NCBI GenBank assembly: GCA_002428385.1
Contig: DIWB01000066.1
Coordinates: 21,822 to 85,821, forward strand
Length of the DNA stretch: 64,000 nucleotides
Direction of reading: 5' to 3'
From: Bacteroidales bacterium UBA6117
Lineage (GTDB): Bacteria; Bacteroidota; Bacteroidia; Bacteroidales; VadinHA17
How positions within the stretch are numbered: position 1 is the first letter of the stretch; every line of letters starts with the position of its first letter. A model generated the notes under the pieces. The model was not told where the DNA came from. It made no database searches and was given only the letters and a program-made list of their open reading frames with translations. Made by a program: the position numbers and the translations under genes. This document shows, piece after piece, positions 18,201 to 26,374 of the stretch.

Positions 18201-18689
18201 CTTCTTGCTCGACACTGTCTGGTAATCATCTTCCTCCATCTGGACCGACCCGGTGGTCCGGATTATGTCCCTGGCCCTGTAACTGTTTATATAACCATTG
18301 ATAAGGCTGGCAATGTTTATAACAAGATCTCTCTCCTCCTTGAGAAAGGGTCCTTCATATTCTTCCCTGAATTCCTTTGTATAGAAGATCTCAATTATTC
18401 CGGTCTCCTCATCAATTGTGCTGAATTCCTGAGTCATTCTCCATTCCGTTTCCCTGAAATCAGGCGACTCGAACCGCTTGTTCATAAAGGATATCCTGGC
18501 AACAGTATATTCGGGATACTGCCATGCTGCGGGAAGAAGGAGAACAATGTGCTGAAGGGTTTCCTCCACCGGTTTATTTTCCTTAAGGATATAGGTTGTC
18601 TGATTGATGCATCCGAGTTCCTTAAGTCGCTCCCTCTGTTCATGCACCAGCCGGTTGAATTCGGGTGTTAATTGAGTATTGGCATCCAT
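15246..18689 (-). CDS. GAF-like/receiver/ATP-grasp (PPDK N-terminal-type) protein, paralogue 1
   Basis: A 1147-residue paralogue of the following gene, from which its stop is separated by 14 nt. An extra N-terminal sensor-like domain (about 20-140; QYPEYTVARISF, EGPFLKEERDL) resembles GAF-type inputs of signalling proteins. It is followed by a degenerate receiver (188-322) and a second receiver (334-475) that keeps the acidic pair E340/D341, D411 (VISDMAFP), S445 and K464. The ATP-grasp part starts at about 598 (GGKGRGLAF), with AVRSSSLFEDS (690-700), LGLGQYVMEG (806-815) and LLQIKPM (956-962), where the usual QxRP arginine is Lys. The conserved C-terminal block YILIGPGRWGSRD lies at 1034-1046. 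No phosphohistidine domain. Located 120 nt after korB on the same strand. Confidence 0.8.
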   Translation of the reverse strand: MDANTQLTPEFNRLVHEQRERLKELGCINQTTYILKENKPVEETLQHIVLLLPAAWQYPEYTVARISFMNKRFESPDFRETEWRMTQEFSTIDEETGIIEIFYTKEFREEYEGPFLKEERDLVINIASLINGYINSYRARDIIRTTGSVQMEEDDYQTVSSKKLLQRFLDRHNAERDVFHDLQPFKVKEILLVANLYDAYSIEGEGRFADHILGEYFQMSITSIPRVTGVSSEEEAFNRLRARHYDLVIIMIGVDKEGPMEMCRKIKNKYPYLPTYLLLNNSSDMEFAKRQKEKGVPFDNYFVWTGESKVFFAMVSQLEDKVNVENDTQKGLTGVILLVEDSADYYSSYLPMLYSLVMDQTKKLIQDVSTDELYKVLKLRARPKILLVSSWEAAIVVFNNYRNNLLCVISDMAFPKDGEMNDKAGYELIKLIKSYLPNLPTVLQSADPENARYAFTLKSNFINKNSESLLQDLKSFINYYLGFGHFVYRDNSGRQIAIAKSMKEFEAYLETIPEDSLAYHAMKNHFSLWLMARGEVKIAKYINPVKITDFENLNQLREFLLNIIRKRRKELNKGRVIVFEESAIIDETNVVSLSPGSLGGKGRGLAFINTLIYSFELGRLIQGINVKTPITAIIGTDEFDMFMERNHLWQLVKEEKDFDVIQKAFVGGSLTYTLEKKLRVFVRKMTRPLAVRSSSLFEDSQNQPFSGIFGTYLLPNNNPEPDVRLKQLADAIKLVFASVYSRDARGYFEAINYKIELEKMAVVIQEVVGNRYEDAFYPHISGSAQSFNFYPVAHMTPGDGFAVAALGLGQYVMEGNLAYRFSPAYPTLEIISQKDLYRNSQLWFYAVDMSLRELNLLEGENAGLRMLEVSDSERHGTLQHMASVMNPDNDTITPGLDSPGPRVVNFADVLKYNYVPLAQALKTVLEVVSEACGTPVEIEYAVDLNKDESGNASFYLLQIKPMLGMGAGYRIDPDSIDEGKLLLLTRKSMGNGLVNDIADIVFIEPELFDNKLTVSMADEIAAVNEQMVRENRKYILIGPGRWGSRDKFLGIPVVWPQISGARVIVEVALTDFHPDASLGSHFFHNVTSMNVGYFSVDHDSRRDIIHWDRIREGRLIGTGHFYRHVRFDKPLTVSMDGKKGMAVISTN

Positions 18690-18809
18690 CAGACAAAAAT
18701 TAATAGGATCAGAATTTAAAATTACTAAAATTCTGCCATCCCTGTCAAGAAATGCAGGATGCTGCGTTATTAAATGAGAAATCCGGGATGAGGACCCGGT
18801 GAAGGTTCA

Positions 18810-19829
18810 TCAGGCATCCCAGACCGATCCGCTGTTGAGCAGGTCGTCCATATTTTTTATTTTGGATTTGCTTTTTACCTGTTCTATCTGGTTTTCAAGC
18901 TCTTTTTCATACGTCGGTCCCGGAACAGCTCTGATAACGCCGAGTGCAACAGGATATTCGGGATATTTCATATTTGCCAGCATATACTGAATTCCCGGAT
19001 TTGGTTCGGCGGCATCATGAACCAGAATATCATTTTCCGTTATGCCATTCTCTCCGATTTTGACCACTTTCAGCTTCAATCCTTCGAGAATAAGTCCTTT
19101 GTCATTGTCCTTTCCAAAGATCACAGGCCTGCCATGCTTCAGTATCAGTGTACGGTCATCTCTGACCTCCTTGCCGGTCACCTTTTCATGAATCCCGTCG
19201 TTGAAAATCACGCAGTTCTGGAGCACCTCAATAACTGAAGCTCCTTTGTGCCTTGCAGCTTCAATATAAATCTGGGTAGAAAGGGTAACATTGGCATCGA
19301 CAGTCCGGGCAAAGAATCTTCCTTTTGCCCCTATTACCAGTTCTCCAACTGAAAACGGCTCTTCGATGGTTCCGAACGGTGATGTTTTTGTAACAAGTCC
19401 CTTGTCGGATGTCGGGGAATACTGGCCTTTGGTCAGCCCGTATATTTCGTTGTTAAACAGAATTATATTGATATCCAGATTTCGTCTGACAACATGGATG
19501 AAGTGATTCCCTCCGATTGCGAGTGCATCGCCGTCGCCTGTTATCTGCCAGACTGAAAGTTCGGGATTTGCTATCTTGACCCCGGTGGCTATTGCAGAAG
19601 CGCGTCCATGGATTCCGTGGAAGCCATAGGTATTCATATAATAGGGGAATCGCGATGAGCAGCCTATTCCCGAGATGAAGGCGAATTTTTCCTTTGGAAT
19701 TCCCAGTTCTGAGAGCGCTTTCTGCACTGCATTGAGAACTGCATGGTCTCCGCAACCTGGGCACCAGCGTACTTCCTGATCGCTCTTGAAATCCTTCGGA
19801 GTCAACTTGTTTGTGATTGTTTCGTTCAT
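18810..19829 (-). CDS. korB: 2-oxoacid:ferredoxin oxidoreductase, beta subunit
   Basis: A 339-residue thiamine-diphosphate-binding subunit. The N-terminal WCPGCGDHAVL holds cluster-ligand cysteines; GDGDALAIGGNHF through LFNNEIYGLT is the Mg-ThDP motif. With the alpha subunit it oxidatively decarboxylates a 2-oxoacid, probably 2-oxoglutarate, to the CoA ester and reduces ferredoxin. It starts 9 nt after korA. A short GC-only hairpin (18783-18799) follows its stop by about 10 nt and could attenuate read-through into the next genes. Substrate choice (oxoglutarate, pyruvate or branched chain) is not provable here. Confidence 0.88.
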   Translation of the reverse strand: MNETITNKLTPKDFKSDQEVRWCPGCGDHAVLNAVQKALSELGIPKEKFAFISGIGCSSRFPYYMNTYGFHGIHGRASAIATGVKIANPELSVWQITGDGDALAIGGNHFIHVVRRNLDINIILFNNEIYGLTKGQYSPTSDKGLVTKTSPFGTIEEPFSVGELVIGAKGRFFARTVDANVTLSTQIYIEAARHKGASVIEVLQNCVIFNDGIHEKVTGKEVRDDRTLILKHGRPVIFGKDNDKGLILEGLKLKVVKIGENGITENDILVHDAAEPNPGIQYMLANMKYPEYPVALGVIRAVPGPTYEKELENQIEQVKSKSKIKNMDDLLNSGSVWDA

Positions 19830-19838
19830 AGCTCTGCT

Positions 19839-21671
19839 TTACAAAAGTTTTAAGCACTGTTCCTTGATCTCATTGATCGTAAAAGGATGTCCCTGCACCT
19901 TATTTATCTGTTCATAATGGAATTCAGGGTATTTCATCCTGAGATAATTGGCAAACTGGCCAAGGTTAAGCTCGCACACTACAATTTTCTTGAATTTGCT
20001 GAAAATATCCCTCACATTACCTGGAAGCGGATTGATATAGTTGAAAGTCACGTTGCTGATTTTGTATCCCTCAGCCTGTAGTTCATTTACTGCCATGACG
20101 CGGTAGCCGTACGAACCTCCCCATCCGACAACCAGAAGGTCGCCTGATTCCTCCCCGCTTACTTTCAGATCGGGTATCCTGGCTGCAACCCGCGCCACCT
20201 TCTGATCTCTGAAGCCAACCATGAGTTCATGGTTTTCAGGCACGTAAGAAACCGTACCTTTTACTGTTTTCTCAAGTCCTCCGATTCTGTGCTCCATATT
20301 TGGTGTCCCCGGTACAGCCCAGAATCTTGACAGTTTTTCAGGATCTCTTTTATAAGGGACGTACGGGAGGTCCTGTTCTGAGGCATAGGGAGGATGGATG
20401 TCCGGCAGGTCTTTCATTGAAGGTATTTTCCACGGTTCTGTTCCGTTTGCAAGATATCCGTCAGTAAGCAGGATTACAGGAGTCATATGCTCCACAGCAA
20501 TCCGTGCTGCTTGGAAAGCATATGTGAAGCAGTCGGTGGGGGTGCTTGCGGCAAGTACCACAACCGGGCATTCTCCGTTTCTGCCGAAAAGCGCCTGCAG
20601 GAGGTCTGACTGTTCAGTTTTGGTGGGAAGCCCTGTTGATGGTCCTCCGCGCTGTACATCAATGATGACAATGGGAAGCTCGGTCATCACCGCAAGCCCG
20701 ATCGCTTCGGACTTAAGAGCAAGTCCGGGGCCTGACGTAGAAGTGACGGCAAGCATACCGGCAAAACTGGAGCCTATTGAGGCGCAGATTCCGGCTATTT
20801 CGTCTTCCGCCTGAAAACTTTTAACTCCCAGGTCTTTCCTGGCAGCAAGCTCTTCAAGTATTCCCGTTGCAGGTGTAATCGGATAAGATCCGATAAACAG
20901 CTGGAGTCCGGCCTTCTCTGCAGCAGCCAGCAAGCCCCATGCAGTGGCGGTATTTCCTGAAATACTGCGGTACCGTCCTTTGGCAATAGGTGCGGGATTA
21001 ATCCTTATCGGGGCCAGGGCTTCTATAGTTTCGGCGTAATAATAGCCGGCACGAAGGGCAATCTTGTTAGCCTCGATTAGTTCGGGCTTCTTGCTGAACT
21101 TCTTCTCAAAAAACTGTTCAGTGTACTTAAGCTTACGGTCAAAAAGCCAGTAGACCATTCCGAGAGCAAACATGTTTTTGGTCCGGAGAATGGTTTTCGG
21201 GTCGAGGTTCAGGTTTTTGAGGGCCTCCCTGACCATCGAGGAAATCGGGGCTGCAATCAGATTATACTGATCAAGGTTATCCTCGATAACAGGATCAGTT
21301 TTATAACCTGCTTTTTCTATATTCTTTTCTGTGAAATTGTCCTTATCGATTATTATAGTACCTCCGAATTTGGTCCATTTGATATTGGCCCTTACAGCCG
21401 CCGGATTCATTGCCACCAGAACGTCGGCGTAATCGCCCGGGGTATAAATTACAGAATGGCCAAGATGAACCTGATAACCCGAGACACCTCCCACTGTTCC
21501 CTGGGGAGCCCGGATCTCGGCCGGATAATCGGGAAAAGTAGTCAGGTCATTTCCATAGATGGCTGCGGTATCTGAAAACAAGGTACCTGTCAGCTGCATC
21601 CCATCGCCTGAATCGCCCGAAAACCTGATAACCACATCTTCTTTTTCAATAACTGTGCATTTTTTTGGCAT
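19839..21671 (-). CDS. korA: 2-oxoacid:ferredoxin oxidoreductase, alpha subunit (gamma-alpha fusion)
   Basis: A protein of about 610 residues. The N-terminal gamma domain (FSGDSGDGMQLTG, then PAEIRAPQGTVGGVSGYQV) is fused to the pyrimidine-binding alpha domain (GSYPITPATGILEELA, FQAEDEIAGICASIGSSFAG), the arrangement of bacterial KorA. It catalyses ferredoxin-dependent conversion of a 2-oxoacid to acyl-CoA with KorB. The ATG at 21671 is preferred over a TTG at 21683. A TAnnTTTG box lies at 21734-21741. No ferredoxin-like delta subunit accompanies the pair, as usual for the two-subunit type. Confidence 0.9.
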   Translation of the reverse strand: MPKKCTVIEKEDVVIRFSGDSGDGMQLTGTLFSDTAAIYGNDLTTFPDYPAEIRAPQGTVGGVSGYQVHLGHSVIYTPGDYADVLVAMNPAAVRANIKWTKFGGTIIIDKDNFTEKNIEKAGYKTDPVIEDNLDQYNLIAAPISSMVREALKNLNLDPKTILRTKNMFALGMVYWLFDRKLKYTEQFFEKKFSKKPELIEANKIALRAGYYYAETIEALAPIRINPAPIAKGRYRSISGNTATAWGLLAAAEKAGLQLFIGSYPITPATGILEELAARKDLGVKSFQAEDEIAGICASIGSSFAGMLAVTSTSGPGLALKSEAIGLAVMTELPIVIIDVQRGGPSTGLPTKTEQSDLLQALFGRNGECPVVVLAASTPTDCFTYAFQAARIAVEHMTPVILLTDGYLANGTEPWKIPSMKDLPDIHPPYASEQDLPYVPYKRDPEKLSRFWAVPGTPNMEHRIGGLEKTVKGTVSYVPENHELMVGFRDQKVARVAARIPDLKVSGEESGDLLVVGWGGSYGYRVMAVNELQAEGYKISNVTFNYINPLPGNVRDIFSKFKKIVVCELNLGQFANYLRMKYPEFHYEQINKVQGHPFTINEIKEQCLKLL

Positions 21672-21733
21672 GATGTCGTGCAAATTACTAAAAGTGAGTA
21701 CTTTCTTATGAATTTTTAACTGTCGGGACCGGA

Positions 21734-21741
21734 CAAATGTA
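21734..21741 (-). promoter_or_regulatory. -7 promoter element upstream of korA
   Basis: Reads TACATTTG on the minus strand (TAnnTTTG), 62 nt before the korA ATG, in a 215-nt gap that otherwise shows no gene. No clear -33 element was found. Confidence 0.5.
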
Positions 21742-21886
21742 ACTAATTAAAGAACGAAAAATCAGCTAAATATTGCTATTATAGTATGATTTTGATCATG
21801 TTGGCCCAAGTATCCTATCCATGAAATTCAGGCACCGGAGTTAATACCCATGGCTTATTACAAATACCTGATTTTCATTTAACAAA

Positions 21887-22687
21887 TCAGCTCCAGATGT
21901 CGGCTTTCCTCAGGTTTATTTCGCCCTCGAAAAACATCCTTGCTATTTTCTCAAAATAGGGAGTATAATCCGATATAAAAAACTGGTCGCTGACGCGGCC
22001 GGAATCATTCAGCAGATTGTTCTTTTCCAGGGTATCCCTCAGGATCATCGATACTATCCTTGCTGAATCCACAACCTCAATATTGAAATTAAAGAATTTA
22101 CTTATCTGGTTCCTGATTATCGGATAATGAGTGCAGCCCAGAATAAGTGCCTCTATGCCATTCAGTGAGTCGTGCGAGAGATAGGTTCGGATTATTGCAT
22201 TGCTGATGTCATCGAAAATGAATCCTTCCTCGATCATCGGAACCAGAAGCGGGGTGGCCATCGACACAAGCCGGGTCCCGGGTATTCTTTCCCTGATCTT
22301 TGCATCGTATGTACCCGAGCTGATAGTTCTTTTTGTACCAATCACTCCGACCTTTCTGAAATTCCTTGTGGCAAGGTAATCGACAACCGGATCTATCACG
22401 TCTATCATCGGGGCCCTGTCCTGGAATTCTTTTTTCAGAGTATCAAATGCAGATGCGGAGGCTGAATTGCAGGCAACCAGAATCGCTTTCGCGTTGTGAT
22501 CGAGCAGGAATTCAGTGATCTTTCCCGAGTAGTACCTGATGGCCTCAGCTGATTTGTCTCCATAGGGCAGGTGAGCGGTGTCGCCAAAGTAAACCAGGCT
22601 TTCTCCCGGGAGTATCTGTTTTATGGCATTTGCAACGGTGAGTCCTCCGACTCCCGAATCGAATATTCCGATAGGTTGTTCCTTCAC
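21887..22687 (-). CDS. murI: Glutamate racemase
   Basis: A cofactor-independent racemase of about 266 residues making D-glutamate for peptidoglycan. Both catalytic cysteines are visible in VACNSASA and LGCTHYP, and the N-terminal IGIFDSGVGGLTV is diagnostic. The start is placed at the GTG at 22687 (protein beginning V/M-KEQPIGIFDSG). A longer frame from a GTG at 22714 would begin inside a rho-independent terminator stem and add residues not typical of the family. It follows the bamA/ompH cluster, an order seen in other Bacteroidota. Confidence 0.92.
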   Translation of the reverse strand: MKEQPIGIFDSGVGGLTVANAIKQILPGESLVYFGDTAHLPYGDKSAEAIRYYSGKITEFLLDHNAKAILVACNSASASAFDTLKKEFQDRAPMIDVIDPVVDYLATRNFRKVGVIGTKRTISSGTYDAKIRERIPGTRLVSMATPLLVPMIEEGFIFDDISNAIIRTYLSHDSLNGIEALILGCTHYPIIRNQISKFFNFNIEVVDSARIVSMILRDTLEKNNLLNDSGRVSDQFFISDYTPYFEKIARMFFEGEINLRKADIWS

Positions 22688-22700
22688 GGGGTAAATTATT

Positions 22701-22738
22701 AAAAAAGTGACCACCTGCCGGTTCGCAGATGGTCACTT
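22701..22738 (-). terminator. Rho-independent terminator after the second ompH gene
   Basis: Two 14-nt arms (22705-22718 and 22725-22738) pair around a 6-nt loop with a single U-G wobble in the minus-strand RNA, followed by a run of six U. It lies 16 nt after the stop at 22755 and immediately before murI, so murI must be expressed by read-through or from an unseen promoter. Confidence 0.8.
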
Positions 22739-22754
22739 ATATTTCTTGCCTGAG

Positions 22755-23276
22755 CTATTTAATCCCAAGTTTCGTTTTTGCAAGTGGCAGGACGTTGGTG
22801 CTTTTTGCCTCATCAAAATAGGTGATGGCGCCAATTGAAGTGTCAAAGACATAAACGAAGCCGTTTTCCTTTCCAACATCCTTAATTGCCTTATCGGCTT
22901 TCTGGGTTATCGGGGTGAAGAGTTCTACCTGCTTTTCCTGCATGGTGGTCTGTGCATTTGTCTGGAATTCAGTAAGTCTCCTCTGCGAATCATTAAGTTC
23001 CTGTTCCTTGGTCTGACGTACCAGATCGGTCAGATTCTTGCTTTCCTTCAGGTAGTTTTCATACTTGTTGTTAAGTTCAACCTGAAGCAATTCAGCCGTG
23101 TTGGTTAACTCAGTATTCAGTTTTTCAAGAGTTACAATCGCAGAGTCATATTCCGGCATGGCCTGAATGAGTTCGGTACGATTAATATGTCCAAATTTCA
23201 AATTCTGTGAAAAAGCGCTCTGTCCGATAAAAGCTGCAATAAATATAACTGCAAGGGTTCCTATAATTCTTTTCAT
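22755..23276 (-). CDS. OmpH/Skp family periplasmic chaperone (second copy)
   Basis: About 173 residues from the ATG at 23276. The signal peptide (MKRIIGTLAVIFIAAFIGQSAFSQ) precedes LKFGHINRTELIQAMPEYDSA and a long Q/E/K-rich coiled coil, then AITYFDEAKSTNVLPL typical of the Skp C-terminus. It probably escorts outer-membrane proteins to the Bam complex, whose gene lies just upstream. It has its own TAnnTTTG box at 23304-23311 and a strong terminator after its stop. Confidence 0.9.
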   Translation of the reverse strand: MKRIIGTLAVIFIAAFIGQSAFSQNLKFGHINRTELIQAMPEYDSAIVTLEKLNTELTNTAELLQVELNNKYENYLKESKNLTDLVRQTKEQELNDSQRRLTEFQTNAQTTMQEKQVELFTPITQKADKAIKDVGKENGFVYVFDTSIGAITYFDEAKSTNVLPLAKTKLGIK

Positions 23277-23303
23277 TCTGATTTGATTTTTAAAATGATG
23301 ATG

Positions 23304-23311
23304 CAAAAATA
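23304..23311 (-). promoter_or_regulatory. -7 promoter element between the two ompH genes
   Basis: Reads TATTTTTG on the minus strand (TAnnTTTG), 27 nt upstream of the ATG at 23276, within the 40-nt gap and end of the preceding ompH. It suggests extra transcription of the distal chaperone gene. Confidence 0.4.
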
Positions 23312-23316
23312 ACTAA

Positions 23317-23832
23317 TTAATTTTTATAACCTAATTTCTCAAGTACCTGATCGCTAATGTCAAATTTAGGATTGGCGAAGAGAATATTGCCTCCGGCAGC
23401 CGTGTCAAAAACAGCAGCGTAGCTTCCTTCGGCCGCTATTGTTTTGATCGCCTTCAGAATTTCATCCTGGATCGGTTTAACAAGTTCTTCCCGTTTCTTG
23501 AAAAGTTCTCCCTCAACACCGAAATACTTGTTCTGCAAGTCCTTCACTTCCCTTTCCTTATTTACAATCGCCTCTTCCCTTTTCGCCTTCATGTCCTGTG
23601 AAAGAAGCACCACATCGTTCTGATAAGATTTGTACATCTGATCAACAACCGCATAACCGTCGGAAATCTCTTTCTCCCATTGTTTTGAGAGATTGTCAAG
23701 TTGTTCCTGGGCCTGATTAAAAGAAGGAATATTCTTCCTTATATAATCTGAATCGACAAATCCATATTTCTGAGCTGAGGCAAAAGCCGCAGTCAGGAAT
23801 GCAAGGATCATGACTAAACCTATTCTTTTCAT
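23317..23832 (-). CDS. OmpH/Skp family periplasmic chaperone (first copy)
   Basis: 171 residues: signal peptide ending ASAQKYG, then FVDSDYIRKNIPSFNQA, a central coiled coil (about 40-125) and AVFDTAAGGNILFANPKFD near the C-terminus, all typical of OmpH. Tandem ompH genes after bamA are common in Bacteroidota and probably arose by duplication. It starts 18 nt after bamA. Confidence 0.9.
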   Translation of the reverse strand: MKRIGLVMILAFLTAAFASAQKYGFVDSDYIRKNIPSFNQAQEQLDNLSKQWEKEISDGYAVVDQMYKSYQNDVVLLSQDMKAKREEAIVNKEREVKDLQNKYFGVEGELFKKREELVKPIQDEILKAIKTIAAEGSYAAVFDTAAGGNILFANPKFDISDQVLEKLGYKN

Positions 23833-23850
23833 AACTGATAAAATTAATGA

Positions 23851-26370
23851 TTAAAACTGCTGACCTATCGTGAAACTAAATTGTCCTTTGTTGGCGTCAG
23901 GGAACTGTATGGGATCATCGACGGGATCAAATCCATACCCCCAGTCAACTCCCAGGAGTCCGAACATAGGCAGGTTGGCCCTGACACCTATACCTGCAGC
24001 CCTGTTCATCCTTAACGGATTATACTGCCTGATTTCGGTCCAGGCTTTTCCGGCCTCAAGGAAGGCCAGGCCATAGATTGTAGCCTGCTGGTTCAGTGAA
24101 ACCGGGTATCTGAGTTCAAGTGTGAATTTCGAATAAACGTTCCCCGTGGGAGAACCTGACCCCGGATCTGTAGGGGTTACCGAACCGTCGGTATAACCCC
24201 TTAAGGCGATTATCTCACGTCCGTAAAGACTGTAACCTGTCATGCCGCTTCCTCCAAGATAGAAGTTTTCAAATGGTGAAGGTCCGATATCCTTGTTGTA
24301 ATGTCCGAGATAACCGAATGAAAATCTTGTGTTAAGTACCAGCTTATCATCCGTTGTGATGGGATGGAAATAATCGGCCTTGAACACCCATTTGTGAAAT
24401 TCTATCCATTTGTATTTTTCCCTGTCTTCAAGTCCGACCATGTTCCTGCCGCTGATAAGGGAAAATGGCGGGGTTGCCTGCAGTGAAAGGGTAAAAGTGG
24501 ATCCGTTGGTCGGATAAATGAGGTTCGGACCCGTTGAATATCTCGTAAGCTTTGTCGACAAGGTAAGCATATTCGACACTCCGTCGGAAAACAGGAAGTG
24601 ATAATATGTGAAATCGTTGAGCCTGTACCTCTGGTAATTTATTTCTCCGGAAAGGGAGAAGAAATCATCAGGCCATTCGAGTCGTTTCCCAAGGCCGATT
24701 GATGCTCCGTTCGTAAGCATCGACTGGAAATTGCTGTCACTCTTCTTCCTGCCGTTTGTCATAAGCGACCGGTATACTGAAACCGAAAAGGAATTTGCCT
24801 TGTTTCCTCCCAGCCATGGCTCCATGAACGAAAGGTTATAGGACTGATAAAGGCGTCCGTTCGACTGGGCCCGGATACTGAGCGACTGGCCATCGCCCGA
24901 AGGATAAGGCTTCCACTCCTTTAGATTCAGGAAATTTCTCATGGAGAAATTATTGAAATGGACGCCGACTGATCCGACAAGCATTCCCGCTCCCCAGCCA
25001 CCGGATATTTCAAACTGATCATTCGCTCTCTCCTCCAGCTTGTAATGAAGGTCGACAGTTCCGTTAGCCGGGTCTGGTACCACATTAGGGCTAATCTTTT
25101 CAGGATCAAAATGACCGATCACACCAAGCTGTCTCATCGACCTCATGATAGCGTTCTTGCTGAAAAGGTCCCCGGGAAGGGTGTAGAGTTCACGCCGGGC
25201 GATATGCTCGTTGGTTCTTGTATTTCCGGTAATGATTATATTATTGAGATAGGCCTGATCACCTTCATATATCCTGACCTCCAGATCGACTGAATCATTT
25301 TCGACCTTTGCTTCGACAGGAACCAGCCTGGAGAAAAGGTAACCCTGATCCTGGTAAAGGGAACTCACCGCATCCTGCGCACCGCCAGCTCCGTTAAGCC
25401 TGTCATCGAAATGAGACATGTTATAAACTGATCCTTTCTCGATATTCAGAACCCTTGCAAGGTCTTCGGCCCTGTAAACACTGTTCCCTACCCATTTGAT
25501 ATCCCTGAGAAAGTATTGTTTCCCTTCATCAATCATTATGGCAAGGCCGACACGGTTTTCGGTGAGGGGATAGAGTGAATCGCCAAGGATCTTGAAATCC
25601 TTGTAGCCGTTATCGTTATAAAATGTGTACAGATTGTCCTTATCCTCATCATACTTGTCGGAAATGAATTTTGAGGCCTTCAGAAAATTCATTTTTTTCA
25701 TTTTCGTATTCTTCATCTTCCGGCGCAGCTGCCGGGATGAAAAATTATCATTTCCGACAAAGGTGATTTCTTCAATCTTCACTTTTTCCTTCTTGTCGAC
25801 ATCAACAGTAAGAATTACGTTATTTGGCTGGTCGGGATCGTCTTTCTGAATAAATTCAACCGTTGTGTTCAGAAATCCCTTTTCAACGAAGAAATCGGTG
25901 ATAATCTTGCGGGTTTTCTCGAGCTGGTGACTTGTAAGCTGGGAGCCAACCGGCATATTGATCTTTTCGCTCAGGTCGGTTGTTTCCGAAGTCTTGAGAC
26001 CATTATACCTTATTGAAGAAATCCTGGGTCTTTCCTGAAGGGCGATGTCAAGATAAATTGTATCTGCCTGCCTCTTTACAATGGTTACCCTCACATCCGA
26101 GAAAAGGCCCTGCTGCCACAGTTTCCTGACGGCGTTAGTTATTGCCTCGCCAGGCACAGACACTTCCTGGTTAATTCTCAGGCCTGATATTCCAATCAGA
26201 GCATTGGTATCGAGGAATCTGACCCCCGAGATGGAAACCCCGCCGATAATGTAATCATCGGATGTGGAATAATCTATTACACCGGCTTGTTCCTGTGAGC
26301 TGGCGGCCGAACTCAACAGGATTAAAATTACTGTCAGCAATATCCCCTTTAGTCTGTCAATCACCTTCAT
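23851..26370 (-). CDS. bamA: Outer-membrane protein assembly factor BamA
   Basis: An Omp85 protein of about 839 residues that inserts beta-barrels into the outer membrane. A signal peptide (ILLSSAASSQ) is followed by POTRA domains (about 40-400; GGVSISGVRFLD, RISSIRYNGLKT, IEEITFVGNDNFS, LNNIIITGNTRT) and a 16-stranded barrel containing the loop-6 VRGF-like region (GREIIALRGYTDG) and the C-terminal QFSFTIGQQF with terminal Phe. The ATG at 26370, 4 nt after the uppS stop, is chosen; a longer frame overlaps uppS. Confidence 0.95.
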   Translation of the reverse strand: MKVIDRLKGILLTVILILLSSAASSQEQAGVIDYSTSDDYIIGGVSISGVRFLDTNALIGISGLRINQEVSVPGEAITNAVRKLWQQGLFSDVRVTIVKRQADTIYLDIALQERPRISSIRYNGLKTSETTDLSEKINMPVGSQLTSHQLEKTRKIITDFFVEKGFLNTTVEFIQKDDPDQPNNVILTVDVDKKEKVKIEEITFVGNDNFSSRQLRRKMKNTKMKKMNFLKASKFISDKYDEDKDNLYTFYNDNGYKDFKILGDSLYPLTENRVGLAIMIDEGKQYFLRDIKWVGNSVYRAEDLARVLNIEKGSVYNMSHFDDRLNGAGGAQDAVSSLYQDQGYLFSRLVPVEAKVENDSVDLEVRIYEGDQAYLNNIIITGNTRTNEHIARRELYTLPGDLFSKNAIMRSMRQLGVIGHFDPEKISPNVVPDPANGTVDLHYKLEERANDQFEISGGWGAGMLVGSVGVHFNNFSMRNFLNLKEWKPYPSGDGQSLSIRAQSNGRLYQSYNLSFMEPWLGGNKANSFSVSVYRSLMTNGRKKSDSNFQSMLTNGASIGLGKRLEWPDDFFSLSGEINYQRYRLNDFTYYHFLFSDGVSNMLTLSTKLTRYSTGPNLIYPTNGSTFTLSLQATPPFSLISGRNMVGLEDREKYKWIEFHKWVFKADYFHPITTDDKLVLNTRFSFGYLGHYNKDIGPSPFENFYLGGSGMTGYSLYGREIIALRGYTDGSVTPTDPGSGSPTGNVYSKFTLELRYPVSLNQQATIYGLAFLEAGKAWTEIRQYNPLRMNRAAGIGVRANLPMFGLLGVDWGYGFDPVDDPIQFPDANKGQFSFTIGQQF

Positions 26371-26374
26371 ATCG

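Noticed and set aside
12253..18689. Calling the two large proteins PEP synthase or PPDK
   Set aside because: Only the ATP-grasp half is present; the phosphohistidine (TSH-type) and PEP-binding domains are missing from both.
18783..18799. Terminator between korB and the 1147-aa gene
   Set aside because: Only a 5-bp stem and a weak U-tract; mentioned as possible attenuation but not called.
20398..20814. Open frame of 138 codons opposite korA
   Set aside because: Lies fully inside the well-supported korA frame; no protein-like pattern.
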